Source of the DNA: Burkholderia sp. D-99
GTDB lineage: Bacteria > Pseudomonadota > Gammaproteobacteria > Burkholderiales > Burkholderiaceae
DNA: 64,000 nucleotides
NCBI RefSeq assembly: GCF_011605345.1
Contig: NZ_JAAOXM010000002.1
Location: 682,001-746,000, forward strand
Direction: 5' to 3'
Made by a program: the position numbers and the translations under genes. The notes below the pieces were generated by a model, which was given only the letters and a program-made list of their open reading frames with translations, was not told the DNA's origin and did not search any database. Shown here one piece after another: positions 27,153-37,131 of the stretch (position 1 is its first letter; each line of letters begins with the position of its first letter).

Positions 27153-28874
27153 TCACCGCAGGTTGGTTCTCGCCAGCTCGACGATCTCGTCGCCGCGCCC
27201 GCTGAGGATCGCGCGCAGCATGAACAGGCTGAAGCCCTTCGCATGCGCGAGTTCGATCTTCGGCGGCATCGCGAGTTCGTACTTCGACGTGACGACGTCG
27301 ACGACGGCCGGCCCGTCATGCGCGAACGCCATGCGCAGCGCTTCTTCGACGTTCTCCGAGTGCTCGACGCGCACGCTGAAGATGCCCGCGCCCTTCGCGA
27401 TCGCCGCGAAGTCGGTCGGGCTCAGGTCGACGTTCGTGTCCAGATAGCCGGCCGCCTTCAGCTCCATCGATACGAAGCCGAGCAGGCTGTTGTTGTACAC
27501 GACGATCTTGATCGGCAGCTTGAGCTGGCGTGCGGTGAGCAAATCGCCGAGCAGCATCGACAGCCCGCCGTCGCCGGACAGCGACACCACCTGCCGCCCC
27601 GGATGCGCGCCCTGCGCGCCGAGCGCCTGCGGCATCGCATTCGCCATCGAGCCGTGATTGAACGAGCCGTGCAGTTGCCGCTTGCCGTTCATCGTCAGGT
27701 AGCGCGCCGCCCACAGCGTCGGCGTGCCGACGTCGGCCGTGAAGATCGCGTCTTCCGCCGCGACTTCGTCGACGATCTTCGTCAGGTATTGCGGATGGAT
27801 CGCGCGGCCCGGCGGCTCGGCCACTGCGAGATCGTCGAGCCCCTTGCGGGCGGCCGCGTAGTGTTTCAGCGCATTCTCGAGGAAGCGCCGCTGCGTCTTG
27901 CGCGTCAGGCGCGGCAGCAGCGCCGCGATCGTTTCCTTCACGGTGCCGACAAGGCCGAGCGCGAGCGGCGCGCGATGGCCGAGCTGCGAGCCTTTCCAGT
28001 CGATCTGCGCGACCTTCGCGTTCGACGGATAGAACGGCCGGTACGGGAAATCCGTGCCGAGCATCAGCAGCGTGTCGCACGATTCCATCGCGTGATAGCC
28101 CGAGCTGAAGCCGATCAGCCCCGTCATTCCGACGTCGAACGGGTTGTCCCATTCGACGAACTGCTTGCCGCGCAGCGCATGGACGACCGGCGCGCCGAGC
28201 GCGTCGGCCAGCGCGACCACCTCGTCGTGCGCGCCTTGCGTGCCGCTGCCGCACAGCAGCGTGACCGCGTCCGACGCATTGAGCAGCGCGGCGAGCCGGT
28301 CGAGATCGGCATCGGCCGGCAGGATTGACGGCGGCGCCGCTTCGCTCCATGCAGGCGCTTCTTCCGGGCCGTCGCCGAGCGCGATGTCGCCCGGCAGCAC
28401 GATCACCGCAACGCCGCGCTCGTCGATCGCGGTACGCATCGCGCGCGCAAGCACGCGCGGGAACTGCGACGCGTTCGTCACGAGCTCCGCGAAGTGGCTG
28501 CACTCGCGGAACAGTTCTTGCGGATGAGTTTCCTGGAAGTAGCCGAGCCCGATTTCGGTCGACGGGATGTGTGCGGCAATCGCGAGCACCGGCTGGTGAT
28601 TGCGGTGGCAGTCGTAGAGACCGTTGATCAGGTGCAGGTTGCCGGGGCCGCAACTGCCCGCGCACACCGCGAGCCGCCCGGTCGACGCGGCATCCGCGCC
28701 GGCCGCGAACGCGGCGCTTTCCTCGTGACGCGTATGCATCCAGCGGATCGAGCCGATCTGGCCCAGGCTGAACGACAGGCCGTTCAGGCTGTCGCCCGTC
28801 ACGCCCCAGATGCGCTCGACGCCCGCCGCCGCGAGCGTCTTCGCCAGGTATTCCGCCATCGTCTGTCTTGCCAT
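27153..28874 (-). CDS. poxB: Pyruvate dehydrogenase (quinone) / pyruvate oxidase
   Basis: A 573-residue thiamine-diphosphate and FAD enzyme (E. coli PoxB has 572) that decarboxylates pyruvate to acetate and CO2 and passes electrons to ubiquinone at the membrane. N-terminal TPP pyrimidine domain with the catalytic Glu ([10 protein letters not shown]), FAD/central domain from about 190-330, and C-terminal pyrophosphate domain with [12 protein letters not shown]...YNN (TPP-Mg motif GDG-N). The start [14 protein letters not shown] follows GAGGGC. It stands between GNAT and Lrp genes on the same strand, near an E1 2-oxoacid dehydrogenase that also uses pyruvate-like substrates. Confidence 0.92.
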   Translation of the reverse strand: MARQTMAEYLAKTLAAAGVERIWGVTGDSLNGLSFSLGQIGSIRWMHTRHEESAAFAAGADAASTGRLAVCAGSCGPGNLHLINGLYDCHRNHQPVLAIAAHIPSTEIGLGYFQETHPQELFRECSHFAELVTNASQFPRVLARAMRTAIDERGVAVIVLPGDIALGDGPEEAPAWSEAAPPSILPADADLDRLAALLNASDAVTLLCGSGTQGAHDEVVALADALGAPVVHALRGKQFVEWDNPFDVGMTGLIGFSSGYHAMESCDTLLMLGTDFPYRPFYPSNAKVAQIDWKGSQLGHRAPLALGLVGTVKETIAALLPRLTRKTQRRFLENALKHYAAARKGLDDLAVAEPPGRAIHPQYLTKIVDEVAAEDAIFTADVGTPTLWAARYLTMNGKRQLHGSFNHGSMANAMPQALGAQGAHPGRQVVSLSGDGGLSMLLGDLLTARQLKLPIKIVVYNNSLLGFVSMELKAAGYLDTNVDLSPTDFAAIAKGAGIFSVRVEHSENVEEALRMAFAHDGPAVVDVVTSKYELAMPPKIELAHAKGFSLFMLRAILSGRGDEIVELARTNLR

Positions 28875-29157
28875 GATGCCCTCGCTGATTGATGGATGGA
28901 GACACGCATGAACCCGCCCGGCGGAGGCCGATACCGCCGATACCGCCAACACGACGAGCATACGCGCCTGCCCCGCGCCGCGTCGCCACGATGCAGACGC
29001 GCCGACTGCCCTATGAGGCTCACGCGCGAGATTCGTTCGATCCGTTCCGGCAATGCAAGACGCCTGTCACGTCCCGGTCACCCATCCGTCATCGAACGGA
29101 CAGGCGGGCAAGCTGGCTGAAAGGCGGCCCGGCAAACAACGCTGGCAAGCGCCGCGC

Positions 29158-29685
29158 TCAACTCCAGTCCGACGCGGCCTCGTCCGGATCGACCAGCGTC
29201 AACCCCGCCGCCGGCAGCGGCAGCGCGGTCTTGTAGCGCACCTGCTTCAACGCGAAGCTCGACCGGATGTTCGACACGCCGGGGATTGTCGTCAGCCGCT
29301 CGATGATGAAACGCTCGAGCGTGCGCATGTCGGGCATCACGACGCGCAGCAGATAGTCGGCGTCGCCCGACATCAGATAGCACTCCATCACCTCGGGCCG
29401 CTGCGAGATCGCTTCCTCGAAGCGCCGCAGCGCATCCTCGACCTGCTTCTCGAGGCTGACCTGGATGAACACGTTGATCCGCAGCCCGAGCGGCTCCGGA
29501 TCGAGCAGCGTGACCTGCTGCCGGAACAGCCCGAGCTTCTCCAGCGCGCGCACGCGGTTGAAGCATGGCGTGGCCGACAGGTTCACCGCCCGCGCGAGTT
29601 CCGCGTTCGTGATCCGCGCGTTCTGCTGAAGCTGGTTCAGGATGCCGATGTCGATGCGGTCGAGCCGCCGCGGGTTTGAGCTCAT
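29158..29685 (-). CDS. Lrp/AsnC-family regulator
   Basis: A 175-residue Lrp-type regulator. The start [16 protein letters not shown] is chosen as the standard Lrp N-terminus; an in-frame ATG 30 bases upstream would overlap the operator. N-terminal HTH ([25 protein letters not shown]), C-terminal RAM/ACT-like ligand domain. It is divergent from the E1 dehydrogenase gene, with a perfect 10-bp inverted repeat between, so that gene is the probable target. The arrangement recalls mdeR-mdeB of Pseudomonas putida methionine catabolism, though mdeA is not adjacent here. Confidence 0.9.
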   Translation of the reverse strand: MSSNPRRLDRIDIGILNQLQQNARITNAELARAVNLSATPCFNRVRALEKLGLFRQQVTLLDPEPLGLRINVFIQVSLEKQVEDALRRFEEAISQRPEVMECYLMSGDADYLLRVVMPDMRTLERFIIERLTTIPGVSNIRSSFALKQVRYKTALPLPAAGLTLVDPDEAASDWS

Positions 29686-29691
29686 GGTCGA

Positions 29692-29725
29692 AATATTCCG
29701 GAAGAGTGGCCACAACCGGAATATT
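29692..29725. promoter_or_regulatory. Inverted repeat AATATTCCGG-N14-CCGGAATATT, likely Lrp-type operator
   Basis: Perfect 10-bp arms separated by 14 bases that include a central TGGCCA. It lies 7-40 bases upstream of the Lrp start codon and about 120 bases before the E1 dehydrogenase start, a position suited to autorepression and divergent control. Confidence 0.7.
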
Positions 29726-29847
29726 TACACTATCGGCACGCAAAATCCCAATGAAATCAGACGCATATTTTGCAGATCGGCGGGTAGCATGATCCGACCG
29801 ATTGCCACTGATGCGCGCCGCTCGAACCGGCGCGCGGGAGACCTGCG

Positions 29848-32577
29848 ATGACGGACCTGTCGAACGGTATCGATGCCACGCGGCACGCGGGCGCGGCGCA
29901 CGCCGACGCCGACCCTGAAGAAACCGCCGAATGGCTGGAGGCGCTCGACGCCGTCGTCGCGCACGTCGGCAAGGAGCGCGCGCAGTACCTGCTCGGCCGG
30001 CTCGCCGCGCATGCACACACCCGCGGGCTCGCGGCGCCGCGCGGCCCCGTCACGCCGTACCTGAACACGATCGCCGCGCACGAACAGCCGCCCTACCCGG
30101 GCGACGCCGATCTCGAGGAACGGCTGTCCGCCGCGCTGCGCTGGAACGCGCTCGCGATGGTCGTGCGCGCGAACCGTGCGTACGGCGAGCTCGGCGGCCA
30201 CATCGCGAGCTACGCGTCGGCCTCCGACCTGTTCGAAGTCGGCTTCAACCACTTCTTCCGCGCGACGCCCGCCGGCGCGGGCCATGAAGGCGGCCCGGGC
30301 GGCGATCTCGTGTACTTCCAGCCACATTCGTCGCCGGGCGTCTATGCGCGTGCGTATCTCGAAGGCTTTCTCGGCGAAGGCCACCTCACGCACTATCGCC
30401 GTGAAATCGCCGGGCCCGGGCTGTGTTCGTATCCGCATCCGTGGCTGATGCCGGACTTCTGGCAGTTCCCGACCGGCTCGATGGGCATCGGCCCGATCAA
30501 CGCGATCTACCAGGCGCGCTTCATGCGCTACCTGCAGCATCGCGGGCTCGCGAACACCGCCGGCCGCACCGTGTGGGGCTTTTTCGGCGACGGCGAGATG
30601 GACGAGCCCGAATCGCTCGGCGCGCTGTCGCTGGCCGCGCGCGAGGGGCTCGACAACCTCGTGTTCGTGATCAACTGCAACCTGCAGCGGCTCGACGGCC
30701 CGGTGCGCGGCAACGGCCGCGTGATCGACGAGCTGGAGGCGCTGTTCGCCGGTGCCGGCTGGAACACGATCAAGGTGCTGTGGGGGTCCGACTGGGATCC
30801 GCTGTTCGCACGCGATCACGCGGGCGCACTCGCGCGCGCGTTCGCCGATACCGTCGACGGCCAGTTCCAGACCTTCTCCGCGAACGACGGCGCATACAAC
30901 CGCGCGCGCTTCTTCAGCCAGGACCCGGCGCTCGAGGCGCTCGCCGCGCAGCTCACCGACGCCGAAATCGACCGCTTGCGCCGCGGCGGCCACGATGCGC
31001 GCAAGCTGCACGCCGCGTATGCGCGCGCGCTCGCCCATCGCGGCCAGCCGACCGTGATCCTCGCGAAGACGATGAAGGGCTACGGGATGGGCACGGCCGG
31101 CCAGGGCCGGATGACGACCCATCAGCAGAAGAAGCTCGACGTCGACGATCTGAAGGCGTTCCGCGACCGCTTCCGGTTGCCGCTGTCGGACGGCGACGTC
31201 GAGCAGTTGAAGTTTTACAAGCCAGCGGAAGACAGCCCGGAAATGCGTTACCTGCATGCCCGCCGGGCTGCCCTGGGAGGCTATCTGCCCAGAAGGCGGA
31301 TGGCGGCATCGAAGGGGCTGACCGTCCCTTCGATGCCGGCCTGGGGTGCGTTCGCGCTGGATGCGGCCGGCCGCGAGATGTCGACGACAATGGCGCTCGT
31401 GCGCATGCTCGCCGCGTTGATCAAGGATCGCGACATCGGCCCGCGCGTCGTGCCGATCGTGGCCGACGAAGCGCGCACGTTCGGCATGGCGAGCCTGTTC
31501 CGGCAGGTCGGCATCTACTCGCCGCTCGGCCAGCGCTACGAGCCGGAAGACCTCGGCTCGATGCTCTATTACCGCGAGGACACGCGCGGCCAGATCCTCG
31601 AGGAAGGCATCTCGGAAGCGGGCGCGATCTCGTCGTGGATCGCCGCCGCGACATCGTACAGCGTGCACGACCTGCCGATGCTGCCGTTCTACATCTACTA
31701 CTCGATGTTCGGCTTCCAGCGCATCGGCGACCTGATCTGGGCCGCCGCCGACCAGCGCTCGCGCGGCTTCCTCGTCGGCGCGACGTCCGGGCGCACGACG
31801 CTCGGCGGCGAAGGGTTGCAGCACCAGGACGGCAGCAGCCATCTCGCGGCGTCGACGATTCCGAACTGCCGCGCGTACGATCCGGCATTCGCATACGAAG
31901 TCGCGACGATCGTCGATGCCGGCATGCGCGAGATGGTCGAGCAGCAGCGCGACGTGTTCTATTACGTGACCGTCATGAACGAGAACTACGCGCAGCCGTC
32001 GATGCCCGGCGACGATCCGGACGCGCGGCGTGCGGGCATCCTGAAAGGCATGCACCGGCTGCCGTCCGGTTCGAATGCGACCGCGCGCGTGCAGTTGCTC
32101 GGCGCGGGCGCGATCCTCGGCGAAGTGCTCGCTGCGCAGCGGATGCTGAAGGACGACTGGGGTATCGATGCGGCCGTCTGGAGCGTCACGAGCTTCAGCG
32201 AATTGCAGCGTGACGGGATGGAGGCCGAACGCCGCACGCGGCTTGGTGACGATGCCGACACAACGCCTTACGTAACCGCCGCGCTCGCCGCAACGCGCGG
32301 GCCCGTGATCGCCGCAACCGACTATGTACGCGCGGTGCCCGAGCTGATCCGCGCGTACGTGCCGCGCCGCTACGTGACGCTCGGCACCGACGGATTCGGT
32401 CGCAGCGACACGCGCGACGCGCTGCGCGCGTTCTTCGAGGTCGATCGCGCGAGCATCGTGATTGCTGCGTTGAAGGCGCTGGCCGATGGTGGCGAGCTCG
32501 ACGCGGCGGTCGTCCGCACCGCGCGCGAGCGGCTCGGCAAGACGGCGCAGCCTGACGTGGCGCCGTGGCAGCGCTGA
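29848..32577 (+). CDS. 2-oxoacid (pyruvate or 2-oxobutyrate) dehydrogenase E1 component, AceE/MdeB-like
   Basis: A 909-residue homodimeric-type E1. It aligns by eye with E. coli AceE throughout, keeping LGGHIASY (His), YFQPHSSPG (His), the TPP motif GDGEMDEPES...NCNLQRLDGP, the inner loop with THQQKKLD and the SSHLAAS His. It decarboxylates a 2-oxoacid and reductively acetylates a lipoyl E2. No E2 or E3 gene follows, so it must borrow the central complex. Divergence from an Lrp regulator and proximity to a methionine-type PLP enzyme suggest a 2-oxobutyrate-directed paralogue (MdeB-like), but pyruvate is equally possible. Confidence 0.88.
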   Translation: MTDLSNGIDATRHAGAAHADADPEETAEWLEALDAVVAHVGKERAQYLLGRLAAHAHTRGLAAPRGPVTPYLNTIAAHEQPPYPGDADLEERLSAALRWNALAMVVRANRAYGELGGHIASYASASDLFEVGFNHFFRATPAGAGHEGGPGGDLVYFQPHSSPGVYARAYLEGFLGEGHLTHYRREIAGPGLCSYPHPWLMPDFWQFPTGSMGIGPINAIYQARFMRYLQHRGLANTAGRTVWGFFGDGEMDEPESLGALSLAAREGLDNLVFVINCNLQRLDGPVRGNGRVIDELEALFAGAGWNTIKVLWGSDWDPLFARDHAGALARAFADTVDGQFQTFSANDGAYNRARFFSQDPALEALAAQLTDAEIDRLRRGGHDARKLHAAYARALAHRGQPTVILAKTMKGYGMGTAGQGRMTTHQQKKLDVDDLKAFRDRFRLPLSDGDVEQLKFYKPAEDSPEMRYLHARRAALGGYLPRRRMAASKGLTVPSMPAWGAFALDAAGREMSTTMALVRMLAALIKDRDIGPRVVPIVADEARTFGMASLFRQVGIYSPLGQRYEPEDLGSMLYYREDTRGQILEEGISEAGAISSWIAAATSYSVHDLPMLPFYIYYSMFGFQRIGDLIWAAADQRSRGFLVGATSGRTTLGGEGLQHQDGSSHLAASTIPNCRAYDPAFAYEVATIVDAGMREMVEQQRDVFYYVTVMNENYAQPSMPGDDPDARRAGILKGMHRLPSGSNATARVQLLGAGAILGEVLAAQRMLKDDWGIDAAVWSVTSFSELQRDGMEAERRTRLGDDADTTPYVTAALAATRGPVIAATDYVRAVPELIRAYVPRRYVTLGTDGFGRSDTRDALRAFFEVDRASIVIAALKALADGGELDAAVVRTARERLGKTAQPDVAPWQR

Positions 32578-32640
32578 CCGGACGGCACGATCGCGCGGCG
32601 GCCAACGATTGCTCGTCGCCCCGAACAATACGACTGGCCA

Positions 32641-32664
32641 GGTCGTGTTCACACTATCGAAGAC
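32641..32664. mobile_element. Solo terminal fragment of an IS5-type element
   Basis: This 24-base segment matches, at 23 of 24 positions and in inverse orientation, the right end of the element remnant at 43661-43824 (core GTTCACACTATCG). No transposase coding remains. The rest of the 300-base gap 32578-32877 shows no gene I can support. Confidence 0.55.
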
Positions 32665-32877
32665 ATTCGACGATCGGGGCGAAGTAGACAATTCCGATCC
32701 GGCCTATCGCTCGTGCCGGGGAATCGCAGTCCGGTTTGCACCTCGAGCTCGTGCACGGTTGCAACACCGGAGTGGTTTGCCGACGAGCCGTTCGCAACGA
32801 ACTCAAACGCGAGACGCCCGGATAACAAGCCGGCGCTCGCTTTTCTGCTTCGTACGCAACCCGAAGTGTCGAATGGC

Positions 32878-33315
32878 TCACCGCTTGTGTATCACCGAAT
32901 CGAGCACGAAACAGGTTGTCATGTTTTGCACGCCGTCCAGCGCACTGATCGTCGCCCAGATCTCGCTGACGCGCTCGTGCGACGCTGCCTCGATCTGCAC
33001 GAGCAGGTCGACCTCACCGCTCAGCACCGCGCAGTCGCGCACCTCGGCGATTCGCTCGAGCGCCGCGAGCACGTCGGCGCCGCGCATCCGGTCCTTGCGG
33101 TAGACCAGCATCACCGAGCGCACCGGTGCAGCATCGTCAGGCAACGCGAGCCGCACCGTATAGCCCACGATAATCTTCAGCGCTTCCAGCCTGTCGACCC
33201 GGTGGCGGACGGCCTGCCGCGACAGGCCGATCCGGTCGGCCAGCGCGGCAAGCGGAATCCGTGCATCGGCACACAGCGCGTCGATGATCTTCTGGTCGAT
33301 GCCGTCTACTTTCAT
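32878..33315 (-). CDS. Lrp/AsnC-family regulator, last gene of the amino-acid operon
   Basis: A 145-residue Lrp-type regulator starting [19 protein letters not shown], with HTH PLAALADRIGLSRQAVRHRVDRLE and a C-terminal ligand domain (VLSGEVDLLVQIEA). Its ATG overlaps the stop of the homocysteine methyltransferase gene (ATGA), so it is cotranslated as the final gene of the long minus-strand run and is likely its feedback regulator. Confidence 0.9.
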   Translation of the reverse strand: MKVDGIDQKIIDALCADARIPLAALADRIGLSRQAVRHRVDRLEALKIIVGYTVRLALPDDAAPVRSVMLVYRKDRMRGADVLAALERIAEVRDCAVLSGEVDLLVQIEAASHERVSEIWATISALDGVQNMTTCFVLDSVIHKR

Positions 33316-34241
33316 CGCGGCGTTCCTGCTCTGTCGGCACCGCGGGCATCCACCGCGCCCCGCAGCGCTGCAATGTGATCGGGACCGATCCCGCAGCATC
33401 CGCCGACGATCTGCGCACCGAGCGACATCCACTGTTCCGCCCATTGCGCATAGCCGTGCGGATCGAGATCGCCTCGCAGTCCGTGAAGCGCCTCGTTCGC
33501 CTGCGCATCGTCGCGCTGCGGTGGAAACGCATTCGCGTAAACACCGACCGGCAGCGTCGAGCCCGAGCGCGCGAGTACATTGCGCACCGTCTCGACCGCT
33601 GCGCCCATCACTTCGGGCTGACTGCAGTTGAACAACAGCGCAGCCGCGCGCGCCGACAACGCGGTGTCGACCGCCTCGTCGAGCGTCTGCCCCGACCGCA
33701 GCACCGGCCGCACCCCGCCGTCCATCTCGTCGCGCAGCGTAAACGACACCCACAGCGGCTTCGGATTCGCGCCGAGCGCGCGCCGGACCGCGCCGATCTC
33801 GCCGGTCAGACTCTGCGTCTCGGCCAGCCACAGGTCGACGTACGGATCGAGCCCGTCGACGAGTGTCGCCAAGATCGTGTCGGCGTGCGCCGCGTCGAAC
33901 AGGTCGGGCCGGTACGAACCGCCCGTCGGCGGCAGAGAGCCCGCGACGCGCACTGGCCGCCCCGCGCGGCCGGCCGACTGCCGCGCGAGCTGCCCGGCGA
34001 GCGCCGCGAGCGTCGCGCCATCGCGACGAAACCGGTCTTCGCCGATATGAAACGGCACGATCGCATAGCTGTTCGCGGTGATGACGTCTGCGCCTGCCGC
34101 AATGAACGCGTCATGCGCGACACCGACATAGTGCGGTGCTTCCATCAGCGCAAGCGCCGACCATTCCGGCTGCCGGAACGGCGCGCCGATCCTGGCCAGT
34201 TCGCGCCCCATGCCGCCGTCGAGTACCGTGATGCCGTTCAC
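33312..34241 (-). CDS. mmuM: Homocysteine S-methyltransferase (S-methylmethionine or related donor)
   Basis: A 309-residue zinc-dependent methyltransferase (Pfam homocysteine S-methyltransferase type). The GTG start ([15 protein letters not shown]) is chosen because it has AGGAG upstream and gives the typical LDGGMG(R/T) N-terminus. Zn-binding cysteines are in FNCSQ and GGCCG. In MmuM the methyl donor is S-methylmethionine, giving two methionines from SMM and homocysteine. The start overlaps the DapA-like stop (GTGA) and the stop overlaps the Lrp start. It suggests SMM or methionine salvage in this operon. Confidence 0.85.
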   Translation of the reverse strand: MNGITVLDGGMGRELARIGAPFRQPEWSALALMEAPHYVGVAHDAFIAAGADVITANSYAIVPFHIGEDRFRRDGATLAALAGQLARQSAGRAGRPVRVAGSLPPTGGSYRPDLFDAAHADTILATLVDGLDPYVDLWLAETQSLTGEIGAVRRALGANPKPLWVSFTLRDEMDGGVRPVLRSGQTLDEAVDTALSARAAALLFNCSQPEVMGAAVETVRNVLARSGSTLPVGVYANAFPPQRDDAQANEALHGLRGDLDPHGYAQWAEQWMSLGAQIVGGCCGIGPDHIAALRGAVDARGADRAGTPR

Positions 34242-35185
34242 TGTCCGTGCTCCTGCGATGCAGTCCGCGCGTGTTGGCCAAGGATCGATTCGCATTGGGT
34301 TTCGGCGTGGTCATACGCGGCCACCAGTGCCGCGTGAAAGCGCGCGTCATGTGGCGTCAGCGGTAGCCGGATGCCTTCGCGCACCTTGCTCATCCTCGCG
34401 AGCAGCCATTTCACCGGGATCGGATTCGCTTCGGTGAACAGCGCGCCGTGCAACTCGATCAGTGCACGCTGCAACGCGCGCACCGTGGCCGCGTCGCCGG
34501 CGAGCGCGGCGTCGCACAGCGCCGCCATTGCGCGCGGCATCACGTTCGCGGTCACCGAGATGTTGCCGCCACCGCCCATCAGCATCAGCAGAGGCGCTGT
34601 CGCGTCGTCGCCGCTATAGATCGTGAAGCCGGCCGGCGCCGCGCGCAACAAGCGCATCCCGCGCTCGAGATCGCCTGTCGCGTCCTTGATTCCGACGATG
34701 CCCGGCACGCGTGCGAGACGCAGCGCCGTGTCGTTGTCGAGATCTGCCACGGTACGGCCCGGCACGTTGTACAGAATGACCGGCAAATCGACCGCCTCGG
34801 CAATCCGCGTGAAATGCCGGAATAAGCCCTCCTGCGTCGGTTTGTTGTAATACGGCACCACCTGCAGCGACGCGTTCGCGCCGAGCGCCTTGGCACGCGC
34901 GGTCAGCTCGATCGCCTCGGCCGTCGAATTGGCGCCGCTGCCCGCGATCACCGGAATGCGGCCCGCCGCATGCTCGACACTGGCTGCGATCACGCGCAGA
35001 TGCTCGTCGACAGAGAGGGTCGGCGATTCGCCGGTCGTGCCGACTGCGACGAGCGCTGCGGTGCCGCTCGCGACGTGCCAGTCGACAAGTGCGCGCAGCG
35101 CTGGAAGGTCGAGGCTGCCGTCGTCGTGCATCGGCGTGACGAGCGCGACGATGCTACCTCGGATCGGATGGGAAATTGGGTTCAT
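34238..35185 (-). CDS. DapA-family aldolase (4-hydroxy-tetrahydrodipicolinate synthase paralogue)
   Basis: A 315-residue class I aldolase. It has the DapA signatures [26 protein letters not shown] (Tyr and Arg of the catalytic site) and the Schiff-base Lys in GIKDATGD. These include residues expected of a true dihydrodipicolinate synthase, which condenses pyruvate with aspartate semialdehyde. In this operon, with a homoserine-dehydrogenase-like enzyme upstream that could produce aspartate semialdehyde, that activity would make sense; a retro-aldol role on another substrate is also possible. It is probably not the housekeeping dapA. Confidence 0.85.
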   Translation of the reverse strand: MNPISHPIRGSIVALVTPMHDDGSLDLPALRALVDWHVASGTAALVAVGTTGESPTLSVDEHLRVIAASVEHAAGRIPVIAGSGANSTAEAIELTARAKALGANASLQVVPYYNKPTQEGLFRHFTRIAEAVDLPVILYNVPGRTVADLDNDTALRLARVPGIVGIKDATGDLERGMRLLRAAPAGFTIYSGDDATAPLLMLMGGGGNISVTANVMPRAMAALCDAALAGDAATVRALQRALIELHGALFTEANPIPVKWLLARMSKVREGIRLPLTPHDARFHAALVAAYDHAETQCESILGQHARTASQEHGQ

Positions 35186-35210
35186 GGTTCGTTGGGCGTG
35201 AGCCGGAAAG

Positions 35211-36380
35211 TCAGATACGTTCGAGGGCCTGCGCGATGTCCGCCTTCAGATCGTCGACATGCTCGATGCCGACCGAATAGCGGATGAAGTTGAGCGGAAT
35301 GTCCGCCGCGCGCATCTGTTCCGCGGACATCGTGCCGGCCCACATCGACGCCGTGTGGATCGCGAGCGAATCGACGCCGCCGAGGTTGCCGGCGTTCAGC
35401 GGCACGCGCAGCGCCTCGACGAAACGCCGCGCGTCGTCGTAGCCGCCCCGCACGCCGAATGCGATCACGCCGCCGAAGCCGCGCATCTGCCGGCACGCGA
35501 GCGCGTGCTGCGGATGGCTGCGCAGGCCTGGATAGAACACGCGTTCGATCTTCGGCTGCTCTTCGAGGAATTCGGCGAGCACCAGCGCATTCGCATTGAT
35601 CCGCTCGACGCGCAGCGGCAGCGTGCGCAAACCGCGCAGCAGCAACCACGCGTCCATCGGCGACAGCACCGAGCCGAGCGTGATGTGCGTATGCCAGATC
35701 TGCTCGGCGAGCACGCGGCTCGTGCAGATCACGCCGCCGGTGAGGTCGTGATGGCCGCCCAGGTATTTGGTTGCGCTGTGTACGACGATGTCGACGCCTA
35801 GCCGGTGCGGTTGCTGGTTGACCGGCGACGCGAACGTGTTGTCCGCGAGCGTCAGGATGCCGCGCGCCCGCGCGATCTCCGTCACAGCGGCGATATCGGT
35901 CACGAACAGCAGCGGATTGACCGGCGTCTCGAGCACGATCAGCCGCGTGTTCGGACGGATCGCGCGGTCGAACCCGGCGACGTCGGCCTGGTCGACGAAC
36001 GTTACGTCCACGCCGAACTTGCGCAGCATGTCGTCGAGCATCTTCGTCGTGCTCATGTAGTGACGCGTCTGGCCGATCACGTGATCGCCGGCCTTCACGA
36101 CGCTGAGAATCGCCGTCGTAATCGCGCCCATCCCGGAGGCCGTGACGAGCGCGGTCTCCGTGCCTTCGAGCTCGGCCATGATCGCCTTCACGCGCTCATG
36201 GACGGGGTTGCCGTAGCGCGTGTAGTTGCGCGGGTGCTGCGGCACGCTCGACATCTCCGCGAATTCATCGCTGCCGGCGGCCTTGAACACGGCCGAATAG
36301 TGAATGGCGGGCGCGACCGTCTTCTCGTCGGTCACTTCGCGGTCGGCGGCGAGCGCCAGCGTTTCAAGCTTGTATCCCAT
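35211..36380 (-). CDS. Cys/Met-metabolism PLP enzyme (methionine gamma-lyase / cystathionine gamma-lyase-like)
   Basis: A 389-residue PLP enzyme of the trans-sulfuration family. The PLP Lys is in [12 protein letters not shown]; other marks are [19 protein letters not shown] and ADNTFASP. In methionine gamma-lyase the substrate loop reads YGCT with a key Cys; here the aligned segment is HYMSTTK, with Ser in place of that Cys, so the true substrate (methionine, O-acyl-homoserine, cystathionine or homoserine-type) is open. The C-terminus keeps [14 protein letters not shown]. It sits between the amino-acid transporter and the DapA-like gene, 25-43 bases apart, in one operon. Confidence 0.85.
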   Translation of the reverse strand: MGYKLETLALAADREVTDEKTVAPAIHYSAVFKAAGSDEFAEMSSVPQHPRNYTRYGNPVHERVKAIMAELEGTETALVTASGMGAITTAILSVVKAGDHVIGQTRHYMSTTKMLDDMLRKFGVDVTFVDQADVAGFDRAIRPNTRLIVLETPVNPLLFVTDIAAVTEIARARGILTLADNTFASPVNQQPHRLGVDIVVHSATKYLGGHHDLTGGVICTSRVLAEQIWHTHITLGSVLSPMDAWLLLRGLRTLPLRVERINANALVLAEFLEEQPKIERVFYPGLRSHPQHALACRQMRGFGGVIAFGVRGGYDDARRFVEALRVPLNAGNLGGVDSLAIHTASMWAGTMSAEQMRAADIPLNFIRYSVGIEHVDDLKADIAQALERI

Positions 36381-36423
36381 GTCGTCCTCGGATCGTTCGA
36401 TGCGTTGGGTCCATCCCGCGCCG

Positions 36424-37119
36424 CTATGCGCGCACGCGGCCCAGATGCGGGTTCAGCGAGCCTTCCACGTGTCTCAGCACGGCCGACAGCACCGCCGTGA
36501 TGCCGACGTACACGATGCCGGCGAGCATCAGCGCGTCGGTCGTATAGGTTTCGATCGAAATGCGCCGCGCGACTCCCGTCAGGTCGAGCACGGTGATCGT
36601 GCTCGCGAGCGCGGTCGACTTGAGCTGCAGCACGATCTCGTTACCAAGCGTCGGCGCGACGATGCCGATGGCGCGCGGCACGACCACGTACCAGGTCAGC
36701 ATGAAGCGGCTCATCCCGAACGCGAGTGCGGCCTCCTTTTCGCCGGCAGGCACACCGGCGATCCCGCCACGGATGTCTTCCGCCATGTAGGCGGCCAGAT
36801 TGAGCGTCAGCGCGCACAACGCGCACGAAAACGAGCCGCCGACCAGCAGCCACAGCGGCGACGCGCGCACGACCGAAAACTGCGCGAGCCCGTAATACAG
36901 CACGAAGATCTGCACGAGCAGCGGCGTGCCGCGGAACACCGACATGAAGAGGCCGCTCGGCATGGCCAGCCAGCGGCTCTCCGAGCTGCGCGCGACGGCG
37001 AGCGGCACCGCGAGCGCGAATGCGAGCGCGCACGACAGCACCAGCAGCTGCAGCGTCATCCACACGCCGCGCGCGATGTCCGGGCCGGACTGGCCGAGCA
37101 GGAAAAGAAAGTCGTTCAT
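36424..37119 (-). CDS. Polar amino-acid ABC transporter permease (HisM/GlnP family), second
   Basis: A 231-residue inner-membrane permease with about five hydrophobic segments. The EAA-type cytoplasmic loop is EKEAALAFGMSRFMLTWYVVVPRAI. The N-terminal half has the usual FRGTPLLVQIFVLYYGL motif. It follows the other permease by 12 bases, giving a heterodimeric channel. Confidence 0.92.
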   Translation of the reverse strand: MNDFLFLLGQSGPDIARGVWMTLQLLVLSCALAFALAVPLAVARSSESRWLAMPSGLFMSVFRGTPLLVQIFVLYYGLAQFSVVRASPLWLLVGGSFSCALCALTLNLAAYMAEDIRGGIAGVPAGEKEAALAFGMSRFMLTWYVVVPRAIGIVAPTLGNEIVLQLKSTALASTITVLDLTGVARRISIETYTTDALMLAGIVYVGITAVLSAVLRHVEGSLNPHLGRVRA

Positions 37120-37131
37120 GGCAAGGCCTGT

